Source: Streptomyces sp. XD-27
GTDB taxonomy: Bacteria; Actinomycetota; Actinomycetes; Streptomycetales; Streptomycetaceae
DNA length: 64,000 nt
Direction of reading: 5' to 3'
Assembly: GCF_030553055.1 (NCBI RefSeq)
Contig: NZ_CP130713.1
Span: 7,440,001-7,504,000 of the forward strand
Of this stretch, positions 1-7,979 are shown piece by piece. The translations under genes and the position numbers were made by a program. Positions within the stretch are counted from its first letter, which is position 1. Every line of letters begins with the position of its first letter. The notes under the pieces were generated by a model. That model saw only the letters and a list, made by a program, of their open reading frames with translations. It was not told the DNA's origin and did no database searches.

Positions 1-1
1 C

Positions 2-667
2 CAGCACACCCTGGCCACGCTGGACCGGCTCGCCGTCAACGACATCGTGCTCCAGGCGGGGCCGAGCCTGCTGCTGCTCCTGCGCAGCCACGGCGACCAC
101 GCCGTTCCCGCGACGGTGCACCTCAGCTCGCTCAAGGGCAAGGCCGACATCACCCAGCAGGCCGCAGACAGCCTCCGCAGCGTGATCGGCCGCCCCAACC
201 GGCTGTGCAGCATGATCCACTGCGCCGACGAGCCGGCCGACCTGGTCCGTGAGCTCAACCTGCTGGCGGACCCCGAGCCCCGCAAGCGCCTGCTCGCCCG
301 GCTTGCGGACGGCGCCCCCGCGGCCGCCGACGAGGAGATCCTCGACCACGTGCTGCACTCCGGCGAGTTCGGCGGCACCGTGCTCGACCGCGACGCCGCC
401 GTGCAGCGCATCACGCAGGCCGTCCGGGACCGGGCCGCGACCCGCCCGGAGCTCGGCGAGCCGGCCGGCCGGATCCTGACCTGGCTGGAGGGCACCGACC
501 GCGGCGAACTGCTGCCGTGGCGGGAGTTCGCCCCCGTGCTGGCCGGCCTCGGACTCGACCTGGACGTATGGGACGTGGCCATGCTCGGCAGCAGCCACAT
601 CCAGGAGGACGAGCCCGACGGCATCAAGGTGATCGGGAACCCGGCACCAGGCTCCTGGCTCGTGTGA
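2..667 (+). CDS. Nucleoside-diphosphate-kinase-like domain protein (5' end outside window)
   Basis: Open reading frame running in from the left edge, about 221 residues visible. The N-terminal half resembles the second half of the NDP kinase fold: a hydrophobic LLLLLRSHGDHAV strand, then SLRSVIGRPNRLCSMIHCAD, then a DEPADLVRELNLL helix, parallel to the family's active-site His region and the following HGSDSPESA-type helix. The C-terminal 110 residues (after AADEEILDHVLHSGEF) have no family I recognise. Its TGA overlaps the GTG of the next, broken gene (GTGA), so the two were once translated together. Neighbouring PPTase and thioesterase pieces suggest the edge of a natural-product locus. Whether it has kinase activity cannot be judged from the fragment. 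Confidence 0.5.
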   Translation, partial: QHTLATLDRLAVNDIVLQAGPSLLLLLRSHGDHAVPATVHLSSLKGKADITQQAADSLRSVIGRPNRLCSMIHCADEPADLVRELNLLADPEPRKRLLARLADGAPAAADEEILDHVLHSGEFGGTVLDRDAAVQRITQAVRDRAATRPELGEPAGRILTWLEGTDRGELLPWREFAPVLAGLGLDLDVWDVAMLGSSHIQEDEPDGIKVIGNPAPGSWLV

Positions 668-948
668 GCCCGGCCGCACTCCTGCGGCCGGTCGCCGCCG
701 AGGCGGCGCGGCAGTACCGCCCGCCCTGGCGGGCGGTACGCCGAACGGCCCGCCGGGCCCGCTGCTGCGCCTGGGTCCGGGCGGCGGACCTGGCATGTGA
801 ACGGGGCCGGGAGCCGCCCGCCCTGCTCGCCCCGGAGGAGCGGCAGCGGGCCACCAGGTTCCACCTGAGCCGCGACCGGGACACGTACGTTGGTCACGCT
901 GTCCGCCGCCCCACCCGCACCCTTCAGAAAGGCTCCCATGGCGACTGA
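664..948 (+). pseudogene. Truncated Sfp-type phosphopantetheinyl transferase remnant
   Basis: Starts at a GTG overlapping the upstream stop (GTGA). After about 50 residues it shows a PPTase-like N-terminal segment: LLAPEERQRATRFHLSRDRD followed by TYVGHA, matching the conserved 'sa.ER.ra.rf...rdr..y..aha' start of Sfp/AcpT enzymes. The frame then dissolves into VRRPTRTLQKGSHGD and ends inside the thioesterase gene. Everything that would bind Mg2+ and CoA (GxD and WxxKEA motifs) is missing. The gene has therefore lost about three quarters of its length by deletion, with the thioesterase joined directly behind it. Confidence 0.6.
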
Positions 949-1750
949 AACCTGCTCCCCGAATCCCTGGCGCGACCCGGCGTCCGGTGGTCCGCGGTGG
1001 TGGTCGCGGCTGCGCCCACGCTCCGCGACCGCCTCCGCCCCCCGCGCGCGGTTGATGGTCCTCCCGCATTCGGGCGGGGGTCCCAACCGGTATCTGCGGT
1101 TGGTCGACGGACTCCCACAGGACATCGAGATACTCGGGCTGACTCTGCCGGGTCGTGAGCGCCGATTGGCGGAACCGGTGGGGGCGACGCTCGATGACGT
1201 GCTCGCCAGTCTGGCGACCCTTCCGCGGCTCGATGTGCCGACTGTGGTGTTCGGCCACAGCCTTGGCGCCGTTCTCGGCCTGCACGTCGCCCGAGCCCTC
1301 GGCGAGCACTGCGTCGGCCTGATCGCCTCCGGTCAGGTTCTCAGGGAGCCGGATGGCTGTTCTCCCGAGGATGTCGAGGACGAGAGCATCCTGCGGACGC
1401 TTGACCTCGGCGGTGACCTGCCCCGTGAGGTGTTCGAGGATGCCGCGTGGCGCGCGACCCTGGTGGGCAACATGCGGGCGGACCTGCGGCTCGACGCCGA
1501 AGCCTCCCGCCGGGGTATGGGCGTGCGCATCGAGGCGCCGGTCACGGTGCTGTGCGGCCGTGAGGACCGTCTCATCGACGTGGATGCCCTGGGCGCGTGG
1601 GGCAGGCATTCTTCCGCGCCGTGCCGGGTGCACCTCTTCCCCGGCGGGCACTTCGGGCTGTTCGACGAGGCCAACCGTGCTCTGGTGACGGGGGCGATCA
1701 CGGAACAGTTGGCGGCGGTCCCCCCTCTCGCGGCAGGCCGCGATCTTTGA
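938..1750 (+). CDS. Type II thioesterase (NRPS/PKS editing)
   Basis: 270-residue alpha/beta hydrolase. The ATG at 938 is chosen because AGAAAGG (926-932) lies 5 bases upstream; an in-frame GTG at 890 has no such site. Family marks: MVLPHSGGGPNRYLRL (the 'PHAGGSA' oxyanion strand of TEII proteins), the nucleophile motif GHSLGA, an acid in CGREDRLID and the catalytic His in PGGHFGLF. Such enzymes hydrolyse misprimed or stalled acyl groups from carrier proteins in the cytoplasm. It follows a PPTase remnant and so belonged to an assembly-line locus to the left of the window. It is 33 kb from the NRPS genes here, but could still serve them in trans. Confidence 0.88.
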   Translation: MATETCSPNPWRDPASGGPRWWSRLRPRSATASAPRARLMVLPHSGGGPNRYLRLVDGLPQDIEILGLTLPGRERRLAEPVGATLDDVLASLATLPRLDVPTVVFGHSLGAVLGLHVARALGEHCVGLIASGQVLREPDGCSPEDVEDESILRTLDLGGDLPREVFEDAAWRATLVGNMRADLRLDAEASRRGMGVRIEAPVTVLCGREDRLIDVDALGAWGRHSSAPCRVHLFPGGHFGLFDEANRALVTGAITEQLAAVPPLAAGRDL

Positions 1751-1841
1751 CGGGGGCGAGGGCCTTGACGTCGGCGGTCACGCCGGCGGGGTTGTCGGCG
1801 TTCAGTAGTGCTACTCGCTGCGGGGCCTTTGAACGAATGCC

Positions 1842-2225
1842 TCAGGACGACATCGCAGCCCGGTCGGCCTCGCTGCGGAGAACACAGAATTCGTTGCCTT
1901 CAGGATCCGCGAGGACGGCCCAGCCTGCGCCGTCGTGTTCCCGGCGATCGGTGACCAGGGTGGCACCGAGGCTCAGCAGCCTCTCGACCTCCTCCTCGCG
2001 CGAGGTCTTCGGGCGCAGGCACAGGTGGATCCTGTTCTTGATCGTCTTCGGTTCTGGCACCTGGTTGAAGTGCAGCAGCGGACCCTCCGGCAGCATCACC
2101 TCAGTCTCTGGGGCACCCGGCTTGTCCTCCGGATGCAGCGGATAGCCGAGCACCTCGCTCCAGAATCGGGCCAGTTCATAGGCATCCGCACAGTCGATCG
2201 CTACGTTCTGCACCACCGAAACCAT
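1842..2225 (-). CDS. VOC-superfamily (glyoxalase/bleomycin-resistance-like) protein
   Basis: 127 residues, a single glyoxalase-type unit. Visible pattern: MVSVVQNVAIDCADAYELA, then FWSEVLGYPL, GPLLHFNQVP, NRIHLCLRPKTSREEEVERL and the terminal WAVLADPEGNEFCVL strand, the classic VOC C-terminal signature. The ATG at 2225 is preferred over the ATG two codons upstream because VOC proteins start just before this first strand. It probably dimerises and binds a small metabolite with or without metal; the substrate cannot be inferred. It is a lone minus-strand gene, convergent with the thioesterase. Confidence 0.8.
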   Translation of the reverse strand: MVSVVQNVAIDCADAYELARFWSEVLGYPLHPEDKPGAPETEVMLPEGPLLHFNQVPEPKTIKNRIHLCLRPKTSREEEVERLLSLGATLVTDRREHDGAGWAVLADPEGNEFCVLRSEADRAAMSS

Positions 2226-2339
2226 GCACATGAGCCTGCCCCAGGCAACGCTCGGTCTGCCACCACATTGCGCCGAGACTCCAACAGCACTTTTGTCACA
2301 GGCACTGACCTTGTCCTGACCTCCCGCCAGGATGCTTGA

Positions 2340-3257
2340 TCACTGGCGGACCGTTGCGGTGAGGCGGTGCAGTGCGGCGTGGGCGGGTGGGCCCCAGGTG
2401 GGCTTGCCTCCGGGGCGGCCGTGGACGCCGGCGTCTCCGATGTGGATGCCGGCGAGGGCGCGCAGTACCGCCCAGCCTCGGGCGCGGCGTAGGGTCGCGG
2501 CGTCCGGGCTTGGCTGGTAGGTCTCGTGGAAGCGGTCGATGGCGCCGTCCGGCAGCAGGATCCAGGCGGCGGCGAGGTCGCAGGCTGGGTCGCCGGCGAA
2601 GAGGTCGCCGAAGTCGATGACACCGCAGAAGGTGCCGTTCGCGGTCAGGACGTTGGCTGGATGAAGGTCGCCGTGCAGCCAGAGTCGTGGGCCTGCCCAG
2701 TCCGGCGCGGCGGCGGCGTCTTCCCAGACCGCGCGGACGGCGTCCGGGTCGCGGATCAGCCCCAGTTCGGTGGCCGAGGCGAGCCCTTGGGTGAAGTGTT
2801 CGGCGGTGTCGGCCAGCGGGCCACCGCGGTCTCGGCCTGCGGGCGCCCCGTCGGGGGCGGGGCGGTGGAGGGCGGTCAGGAAGGCGGCCAGGGTGACGGC
2901 CGCCTCCGCGGCGCGCGTAGCGGGGGCGCGGTCGGCGGGCTCGCCCGGTACCCAGGTGGTGACGAGCCAGGGCCGCGGAAACCGTTCGGAGGGCTCACCG
3001 AGGCGCTGCGGGACGGGGATCTGCAGAGGAAGGTGCGGGGCGAGGAGGGGCAGCCAGGCGTGTTCTTTGCGCAGCAGCGCGTCCGCGGACTGCGTCGCCC
3101 AGGGCAACCGGACGGCGAGGTCGTCGCCGAGCCGCCACACTTGGTTGTCCCAGCCGAGCGCTCCGAGCTTCAGGGGGCGATCCGCCAGGTCGGGGTGCTG
3201 CTCGCGCAGCAGATCCCGGATCAAGTCCTCGGTGATGTCCGTCTCGGTGGCTGTCAT
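2340..3257 (-). CDS. Aminoglycoside phosphotransferase (APH) family kinase
   Basis: 305 residues. The ATG at 3257 starts MTATETDITEDLIRDLL; longer in-frame starts run into unrelated, transposase-antisense sequence. Kinase-like features: an N-lobe nucleotide-binding segment LGWDNQVWRLGDDLAVRLPW, LVTTWVPGEPA as the hinge, the catalytic loop WLHGDLHPANVL and the metal-binding GVIDFGDLFAGDPACDLAA. This matches the APH/homoserine-kinase fold, which phosphorylates hydroxyls of small molecules such as aminoglycosides or sugars. Substrate unknown. It abuts degraded IS sequence on its 5' side, so its native promoter may have been replaced. Confidence 0.85.
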   Translation of the reverse strand: MTATETDITEDLIRDLLREQHPDLADRPLKLGALGWDNQVWRLGDDLAVRLPWATQSADALLRKEHAWLPLLAPHLPLQIPVPQRLGEPSERFPRPWLVTTWVPGEPADRAPATRAAEAAVTLAAFLTALHRPAPDGAPAGRDRGGPLADTAEHFTQGLASATELGLIRDPDAVRAVWEDAAAAPDWAGPRLWLHGDLHPANVLTANGTFCGVIDFGDLFAGDPACDLAAAWILLPDGAIDRFHETYQPSPDAATLRRARGWAVLRALAGIHIGDAGVHGRPGGKPTWGPPAHAALHRLTATVRQ

Positions 3258-3348
3258 GTGGAGCAACGGTAGTTGGGTAGCGGCCTGCCTGGATTCCGGT
3301 CGGATCCGAGTCAAGTTCAGGCGTCGAACGCACTTCGAACTCGCACTC

Positions 3349-3924
3349 CGGCCCAGGCCGTCGACCATCTCGGCGCCAGTGGAATGACGGGCATCATCGA
3401 CGACACCGAGATCCGGGTCCGGCGGCCGGCCGCCGGACGCAAGGACCGGAACACGTTCATCTCCGGCAAGAGCAAGCAGAACGCCGTCAAGACCGTGGTG
3501 GTCCAGGACGGGGACGGCCGGGTGCTGTTCTGCAGCCCAACCAAGCCCGGTAGCTGCGCGGACACCACGCACGCCCGTCAGCCAGGACTGGTCAAGCTCC
3601 TGGTCGATGGTCCCGCAGTGGAGGTCCTCGCCGACGCCGCTACCAGGGCCTCGGCGCGCAGACCAGCGGTGCGGTGGTGACACCACCGCACCGCAAGTTC
3701 AAGAAGAACGCCCCGGACTGGTACGAGGAGATGTACGAGCGGCAACGCAAGGCGCACTCCTCACGCCGCATCCGGATCGAGCACGGCATTGCCCACCTGA
3801 AGAACTGGCGGGCGCCGGCCCGTCACCTCCCCACCGCGAGCTGGTGAGTGACACCGTCCAGGCCGTCGCCGGCCTGCTGTCCCATCAGCAGACCGCGGGC
3901 CTGATCCCGGCACGGCGGCAGTGA
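3349..3924 (+). pseudogene. IS5-type transposase, C-terminal half, frameshifted
   Basis: Degraded DDE transposase. Recognisable: GIIDDTEIRVRRP, KQNAVKTVVVQDGDGRVLF, an HARQPGLVKLLV segment, then in another frame YQGLGAQTSG, RKFKKNAPDWYEEMYERQR and RIEHGIAHLKNWRAPARHL, then in the original frame SDTVQAVAGLLSHQQTAGL. Frame changes occur near 3640 and again near 3835, and the N-terminal HTH and first catalytic Asp region are absent. No terminal repeats could be paired. Confidence 0.7.
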
Positions 3925-4026
3925 ACACCGAGCTCCACCGAAGTCCTCGACGTCTCACTGCCGACCGTGCACAAGCTCGTGAGGGCGTGCCCGATGGGTC
4001 AGGGCCTGCGGCCGGTCGTTGCTCGG

Positions 4027-4050
4027 CGTTGTGTACGTCCGTACGCAACG
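4027..4050. promoter_or_regulatory. Predicted TetR operator upstream of the SMR-TetR operon
   Basis: An 11-2-11 inverted repeat, CGTTGTGTACG-TC-CGTACGCAACG, with a single mismatch. A second, shorter GTAC-TCTC-GTAC element follows at about 4054-4067, just before the GTG of the SMR gene. Position and symmetry fit autoregulation by the TetR protein encoded second in the operon. Confidence 0.7.
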
Positions 4051-4068
4051 CCGTGTACTCTCGTACGC

Positions 4069-4389
4069 GTGGTCTATGTGACGCTGGCAGGCGCGATACT
4101 CTCCGAGATTCTGGCGACCACGGCGATGAAATACAGCGAGGGTTTCAGCAGGCTGTGGCCGTCGTTGGGGACCATGGTCGGGTATCTGGTGGCCTTCGCG
4201 TTGCTGGCGCAGACGCTGAAGTCGATGAGCGTGGGGACCGCCTATGCCATCTGGTCCGGGGCCGGGACGGCCGTGATCGCGGCCATCGGGATCGTGTTCC
4301 TGGGGGAGAGCGCCAGCGCGGCGAAGATCCTGGGGGTGTTGCTGGTGATCGCCGGGGTTGTGGTGCTGAATCTGGATGGGGCTCACTGA
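4069..4389 (+). CDS. Small multidrug resistance (SMR/EmrE-type) membrane protein
   Basis: 106 residues with four predicted transmembrane helices, the normal SMR length. The GTG at 4069 (VVYVTLAGAILSEILATTAM) is chosen because it places the conserved Glu of the first helix (AGAILSEILATT) where EmrE-type proteins have it, at about residue 13; longer starts add a non-membrane leader. Later motifs: SVGTAYAIWSGAGTA and ESASAAKILGVLLVIAGVVVLNL. SMR dimers exchange protons for cationic lipophilic drugs or guanidinium. TGATG overlap with the TetR gene shows co-translation and suggests a drug- or metabolite-induced efflux pair. Confidence 0.92.
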   Translation: MVYVTLAGAILSEILATTAMKYSEGFSRLWPSLGTMVGYLVAFALLAQTLKSMSVGTAYAIWSGAGTAVIAAIGIVFLGESASAAKILGVLLVIAGVVVLNLDGAH

Positions 4390-4928
4390 TGGCGCGGCGC
4401 TACGATCCCGACCGGCGGCAGCGGATCATCGATGCGGCGATCGCGGTGGTCGGTGAGCGGGGGATCGCGGGGCTCAGCCATCGCGCGGTGGCCGCTGCCG
4501 CGGACGTGCCGCTGGGGTCGACGACGTACCACTTCGCCGGCCTCGACGATCTGCTGGTCGCCGCGCTGCGGCAGGTCAACGGGGAGTGGATGGCCGACTT
4601 CGCGCGCTGGGTGGACGGAATCGATCCTGCGGTGCCGCTCGCGGATCAGGTGGCCGAGCTGGCCGAGGCGACGCTGGCTGGGGACCGTTCACGGGTGGAG
4701 CTGGAGTACGAGCTGTATCTGGCGGCGCTGCGGCGCGAGGCGGTGCGGCCGATCGCCGCGGAATGCCTGGACGAGATGGTGCGGTTGCTCGGCCGGCGGA
4801 TCGGCGACGAGCGGACCGCGCGGGCCGTGGTGGCGTTCATGGATGGTTTGCTGCTGCAGCATCTGCTCACCGGGCAGCCCTTCACATCCGCCGCGGTACG
4901 GGCCGGGCTCGCCGGAGCGCTGGGCTGA
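4389..4928 (+). CDS. TetR-family transcriptional repressor
   Basis: 179 residues. An N-terminal helix-turn-helix (RRQRIIDAAIAVVGERGIAG, HRAVAAAADVPLGSTTYHF) is followed by an all-helical ligand/dimer domain. The ATG overlaps the SMR stop codon (TGATG). The gene order SMR-TetR plus the palindrome at 4027-4050 supports a local repressor of the efflux gene, released by the pump's substrate. The ligand is unknown. Confidence 0.9.
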   Translation: MARRYDPDRRQRIIDAAIAVVGERGIAGLSHRAVAAAADVPLGSTTYHFAGLDDLLVAALRQVNGEWMADFARWVDGIDPAVPLADQVAELAEATLAGDRSRVELEYELYLAALRREAVRPIAAECLDEMVRLLGRRIGDERTARAVVAFMDGLLLQHLLTGQPFTSAAVRAGLAGALG

Positions 4929-5190
4929 ACCCGGGGCGGGTGGCTGGATCGCCCCTCCTCATGCCGAGTTGAACGACCGAGCGAGAGCGCGGTCACCGGA
5001 CCCATCGGACAGGCTCCAGTCGAGGCCGCGCAGTTCCTGCCCGGCGGGGGACCGGTGACAGTTCCTGGCGCCGGCGGCCAGGCCGCGCGGCTGCCGATGC
5101 TTCCGCCGTGCCTGCCGTCGTACCGCCGGCAGCCGACACCAGGGCAGAAAGCCCCTGGTCGGGGATCTTCGGCCACGCCAGGATGCCTCC

Positions 5191-5811
5191 ATGCGCCTGC
5201 CTCGCCTCTCGGACCCCGAACTGACCGACGCCGTCGACCGCTACGTCAAACCTGGCCGGCGCTACCTCAAGCTGCTCCACGGCAACTTCACCAGACAGGA
5301 CGAGCCCGAGTGCCGCAGTTTCCTCCGGGCCCTCAGCGCGGCCGCTCGACAGATCAGCGACGAGGAACTGGAGACCTTGCTGGAGAGCGAATGGCGTGCG
5401 CGGCTCACGGCTGCTTGGCTGATCGGACTGGACCGTCGCTACTGGTTCCGCGACATCCTCAGCGACCTTCTGCTGGCCAGCCGGCTCTGCTACTCCGGCC
5501 AGGGCTACTGCTTCGCGCTGGCCCGATTCGCCACGGCCGAAGACGCCGAGCACCTGGTTGCCTATCTGGACCGCTACCTGCGCAGAGCTGACTGCCAGTA
5601 CGACCAGCGATGGGCCATCAGCGCGCTGCTGCACATCGACAGCCGCAACGGCAGCCAGCATGCCGACCGGTTCCTTGCCCCCGGCGGCCTTTGGGAGCAG
5701 TGGAGCGCAGCCCAGTACGCCCCGGTCTCAACCAGCCGCTTCATCGACGACCTGTGCACGATCGCGGAGCAGTGCATGGGCACCACCGACACCTCCGAGA
5801 GCACCGCCTAG
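5191..5811 (+). CDS. DUF6000-like protein of unknown function
   Basis: 206 residues, soluble, no signal peptide. Features: an early RYVKPGRRYLKLLHGNFTRQ segment and a helical body resembling HEAT-like repeats (WRARLTAAWLIGLDRRYWF, YCFALARFATAEDAEHLV). I recall this pattern from the DUF6000 family; no function is known to me. Its TAG stop (5809-5811) straddles the left end of the adjacent transposon (CTAG at 5808-5811), so the last codons may have been altered by the insertion. Confidence 0.6.
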   Translation: MRLPRLSDPELTDAVDRYVKPGRRYLKLLHGNFTRQDEPECRSFLRALSAAARQISDEELETLLESEWRARLTAAWLIGLDRRYWFRDILSDLLLASRLCYSGQGYCFALARFATAEDAEHLVAYLDRYLRRADCQYDQRWAISALLHIDSRNGSQHADRFLAPGGLWEQWSAAQYAPVSTSRFIDDLCTIAEQCMGTTDTSESTA

Positions 5812-5828
5812 GACCTGTCCGGTCGATC
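5808..5828 (+). repeat. Left terminal inverted repeat of the GNAT-carrying unit
   Basis: Begins CTAGGACCTGTCCGG. Its reverse complement matches 7929-7949 with two mismatches. It overlaps the stop codon of the DUF6000-like gene. Confidence 0.65.
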
Positions 5829-5867
5829 AAGCCGGGCTCGATGTTCGGGAAGCCGCACCGCCAAGGT

Positions 5868-6941
5868 CTACGGATGCACCTCTGTCGGATCGGCGATCGG
5901 TTTGCGGTAGCGGACGTACTCGTTCTGGCGCCGGAACCCTACGCTCTCGTAGAGGTCGTAGGATCGGTGCGGATTCGCGGTCCCGGTGTACAACCGGGCG
6001 GTCTCTGCACCGTGCTCGCGAAGGCATCGCAACCCGTCCAGTAGCAGGACCCGCCCAAGTCCCAGACGCCTCGACTTTGTCCGGACGCTCAGTTCTTCGA
6101 CTTCGCCCACAGTGGGGTCCTGCCGACGGATGGAGCACAGGGCGACACCGGCCATATGTTCCCCATCCCAAGCCGCCCGCCAGCAGGTCGAGTCGGCCGT
6201 GGCGAGGAAGCTCTCGAACGTCCACCTCTCGGTGAAGGCGGCATCCGCATACGAATCAACGACCGTCTTCCAGGCCGCGCGGTAGCTGCTCGGATCGACG
6301 GCACCGACTCGGATGCCGGCTGGCAATGGTTTCACCTGGGGGGCCAAGGAGGGCTTGCCGTCGGGGAGCTGTCGGAGATCGGCCAGCTCCAGCTCTACCA
6401 GGCTGAAGACACGCCGGTATCCCGTTTCGAGCAGCAGCGCCGTTGCATCCTGTTCAGAGGCCATGGCGTTCGCGCCGAACACAGCCGTCTGTGCGGTTCC
6501 ATGCTGCTGCACGAGCTGGCGGATACGGCTTTCCGCCCAGTTGAGCATGGCTGAGCCGATGCCCTGGCCGCGGTGCTCGGACAGCAGGTAGCCACGGTGC
6601 AGGTACAACCACGTCCCGTCCCGCTCCTGCCACCACCTGATCGTCGAGTAGCCGACGACGCCACCGCCGTGCTCCACCAAGACCTGGTTCTCGGATGGGT
6701 CGTCCAGCCTGGCGCAGGATTCGGCGATCTCGGCTGCCGTCGGGAGCCCCTCCACAACCGAGCGGGCGTCGATCCGATCCCGCTGTGCACTGCCCAGCCG
6801 CACAGCGGCCATCGCGCCATGGTCGTCGTGGCCGCGATACGGCCGGAAGACGTAGCCAGGCAACCGTTCCCGCGATGCAAGGCCGCTGCCGTTGTTCACG
6901 CCCACACCAAGACCCCCGTGACGTTGGATATGCGGTGTCAT
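5868..6941 (-). CDS. Tandem-domain GNAT N-acetyltransferase
   Basis: 357 residues with two GNAT folds. Acetyl-CoA-binding loops are visible in both halves: SEHRGQGIGSAMLNWAESR in the first and RTKSRRLGLGRVLLLDGLR in the second, the latter followed by TGTANPHRSYDLYESVGFRR, the usual GNAT C-terminal signature. Double-GNAT proteins include mycothiol synthase and self-resistance acetyltransferases; the substrate here is not deducible. The 5' start is uncertain: there is no strong Shine-Dalgarno site before 6941, and the fold begins only near residue 30. It lies between the inverted repeats of an IS5-type element and may be a transposon passenger. Confidence 0.82.
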   Translation of the reverse strand: MTPHIQRHGGLGVGVNNGSGLASRERLPGYVFRPYRGHDDHGAMAAVRLGSAQRDRIDARSVVEGLPTAAEIAESCARLDDPSENQVLVEHGGGVVGYSTIRWWQERDGTWLYLHRGYLLSEHRGQGIGSAMLNWAESRIRQLVQQHGTAQTAVFGANAMASEQDATALLLETGYRRVFSLVELELADLRQLPDGKPSLAPQVKPLPAGIRVGAVDPSSYRAAWKTVVDSYADAAFTERWTFESFLATADSTCWRAAWDGEHMAGVALCSIRRQDPTVGEVEELSVRTKSRRLGLGRVLLLDGLRCLREHGAETARLYTGTANPHRSYDLYESVGFRRQNEYVRYRKPIADPTEVHP

Positions 6942-6996
6942 CGATCACGGAAGCGTAGGCCGTGCCGATCACGCGGCAGAACCCGTTTTCCGCAGC

Positions 6997-7930
6997 ATGA
7001 CCGTTCGCGGGGACTTGACGGACGAGGCGTGGGACCGGCTGCAGCCGTTCCTGCCCATGAGTAACGGTCGGTGCGGCCGGTGGCGGGACCACCGTCAGGT
7101 GATCGACGGCATCCTGTATCGGATACGGACCGGGGTGCAGTGGCGTGACCTGCCGGAACGCTTCGGACCGTGGAAGACGGTCTACGAACGGCACCGGCTG
7201 TGGTCGGCTGATGGGACATGGGAGCGTCTGCTGCAGCAGGTCCAGGCCGCAGCCGATGCAGCGGGCGAGATCGACTGGGACATCTCCGTGGACTCCACCA
7301 TCGTGCGCGCGCACCAGAACGCCGCCGGCGCCCGCAACAACCCGCCGCCAGCCCCGCATCAAAGGGGGGCGCAACGACAGAACACCAGAACGAAACGCCG
7401 TGGCAGAACCTGCACGGCCACCTGGTGGAGGCGGCGCATCGGGTGAGGGCCTGGGCCGCTCACGCGGCGGCTTCACCACAAAAGTCCATCTGAGCGCGGA
7501 CGGCCGCTGCCGCCCGCTGTCCCTGGTCGTCACGCCGGGCCAGCGGGCAGACTGCACCCAGTTCACACCGGTGCTGGAGAAGATCCGCGTCCCACGGCGC
7601 GGGCCCGGCAGGCCGCGCAAGAAGCCGCAGAGCGTCGCGGCCGACAAGGCGTACAGCAACGGGCCCTGCCGCCAGTACCTGCGACATCGAGGCATCCGGC
7701 ACACCATTCCGGAGAAGACAGACAGCCAGGCCGCCCGCCTACGCAAAGGCTCACGCGGCGGACGGCCTCCCAGCTTCGACGAAGAGCGGTACAAGAAGCG
7801 CAACACCGTCGAGCGAGCGATCAACCGACTCAAGCACGCGCGAGCAGTCGCCACCCGCTACGACAAGCGCGGCTACGTCTTTCTCGGCACCGTCACCGTC
7901 GCAGCCATCGTCATCTGGCTCCGCACGTGA
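6997..7930 (+). pseudogene. IS5-family transposase in two overlapping frames
   Basis: Frame one (6997 to about 7365): GDLTDEAWDRLQPFLP, YRIRTGVQWRDLPERFGPW and the first catalytic Asp in DWDISVDSTIVRAHQ. Frame two (to 7930): GLGRSRGGFTTKVHL, VTPGQRADCTQF, the second Asp in VAADKAYSNG and the Glu region RNTVERAINRLKHARAVATR. The switch is +1 (or -2) near the A3G6 run at 7361-7369. Known IS427-type elements use a -1 programmed shift, so here a single-base indel is the simpler reading. Everything else looks intact. Confidence 0.8.
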
Positions 7931-7949
7931 TCGCCCGGACAAGTCCTAG
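7929..7949 (-). repeat. Right terminal inverted repeat of the GNAT-carrying unit
   Basis: Reads CTAGGACTTGTCCGG from the element's outside inward. It directly overlaps the CTAG that begins the next repeat at 7946, so two mobile-element ends share one CTAG. Confidence 0.65.
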
Positions 7950-7979
7950 TGCTCTGACCGAGAAGGTTTACCGGGTTGG
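7946..7979 (+). repeat. IS630-type end, copy 1 (solo)
   Basis: 34-bp direct repeat of 9488-9521 (30 of 34 identical), both starting CTAGTGCTCTGACCG. This copy has no transposase beside it and contains the stop codon of the Lrp/AsnC gene. Confidence 0.7.

Larger units (their letters stand above)
5808..7949. mobile_element. IS5-type transposon-like unit carrying a GNAT gene
   Basis: Bounded by 21-bp inverted repeats (5808-5828 and 7929-7949, 19 of 21 positions identical), both beginning CTAGGAC and continuing with a TGTCCGG core. The interval contains a minus-strand GNAT gene and, next to the right end, an IS5-type transposase. I found no second left-end copy just upstream of the transposase. 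Either the acetyltransferase is a passenger, or the left repeat is a leftover of another IS copy. CTAG at both outer edges is compatible with TA/CTAG target use. Confidence 0.6.

Noticed and set aside
7350..7375. Programmed frameshift in the IS5-type transposase at the A3G6 run
   Set aside because: The switch is +1 (or -2), not the -1 expected for this IS group, so an indel is more likely; not excluded.
6454..7854. 466-codon minus-strand open frame through the IS5 transposase
   Set aside because: Antisense to clearly homologous transposase and to the GNAT gene in another frame.
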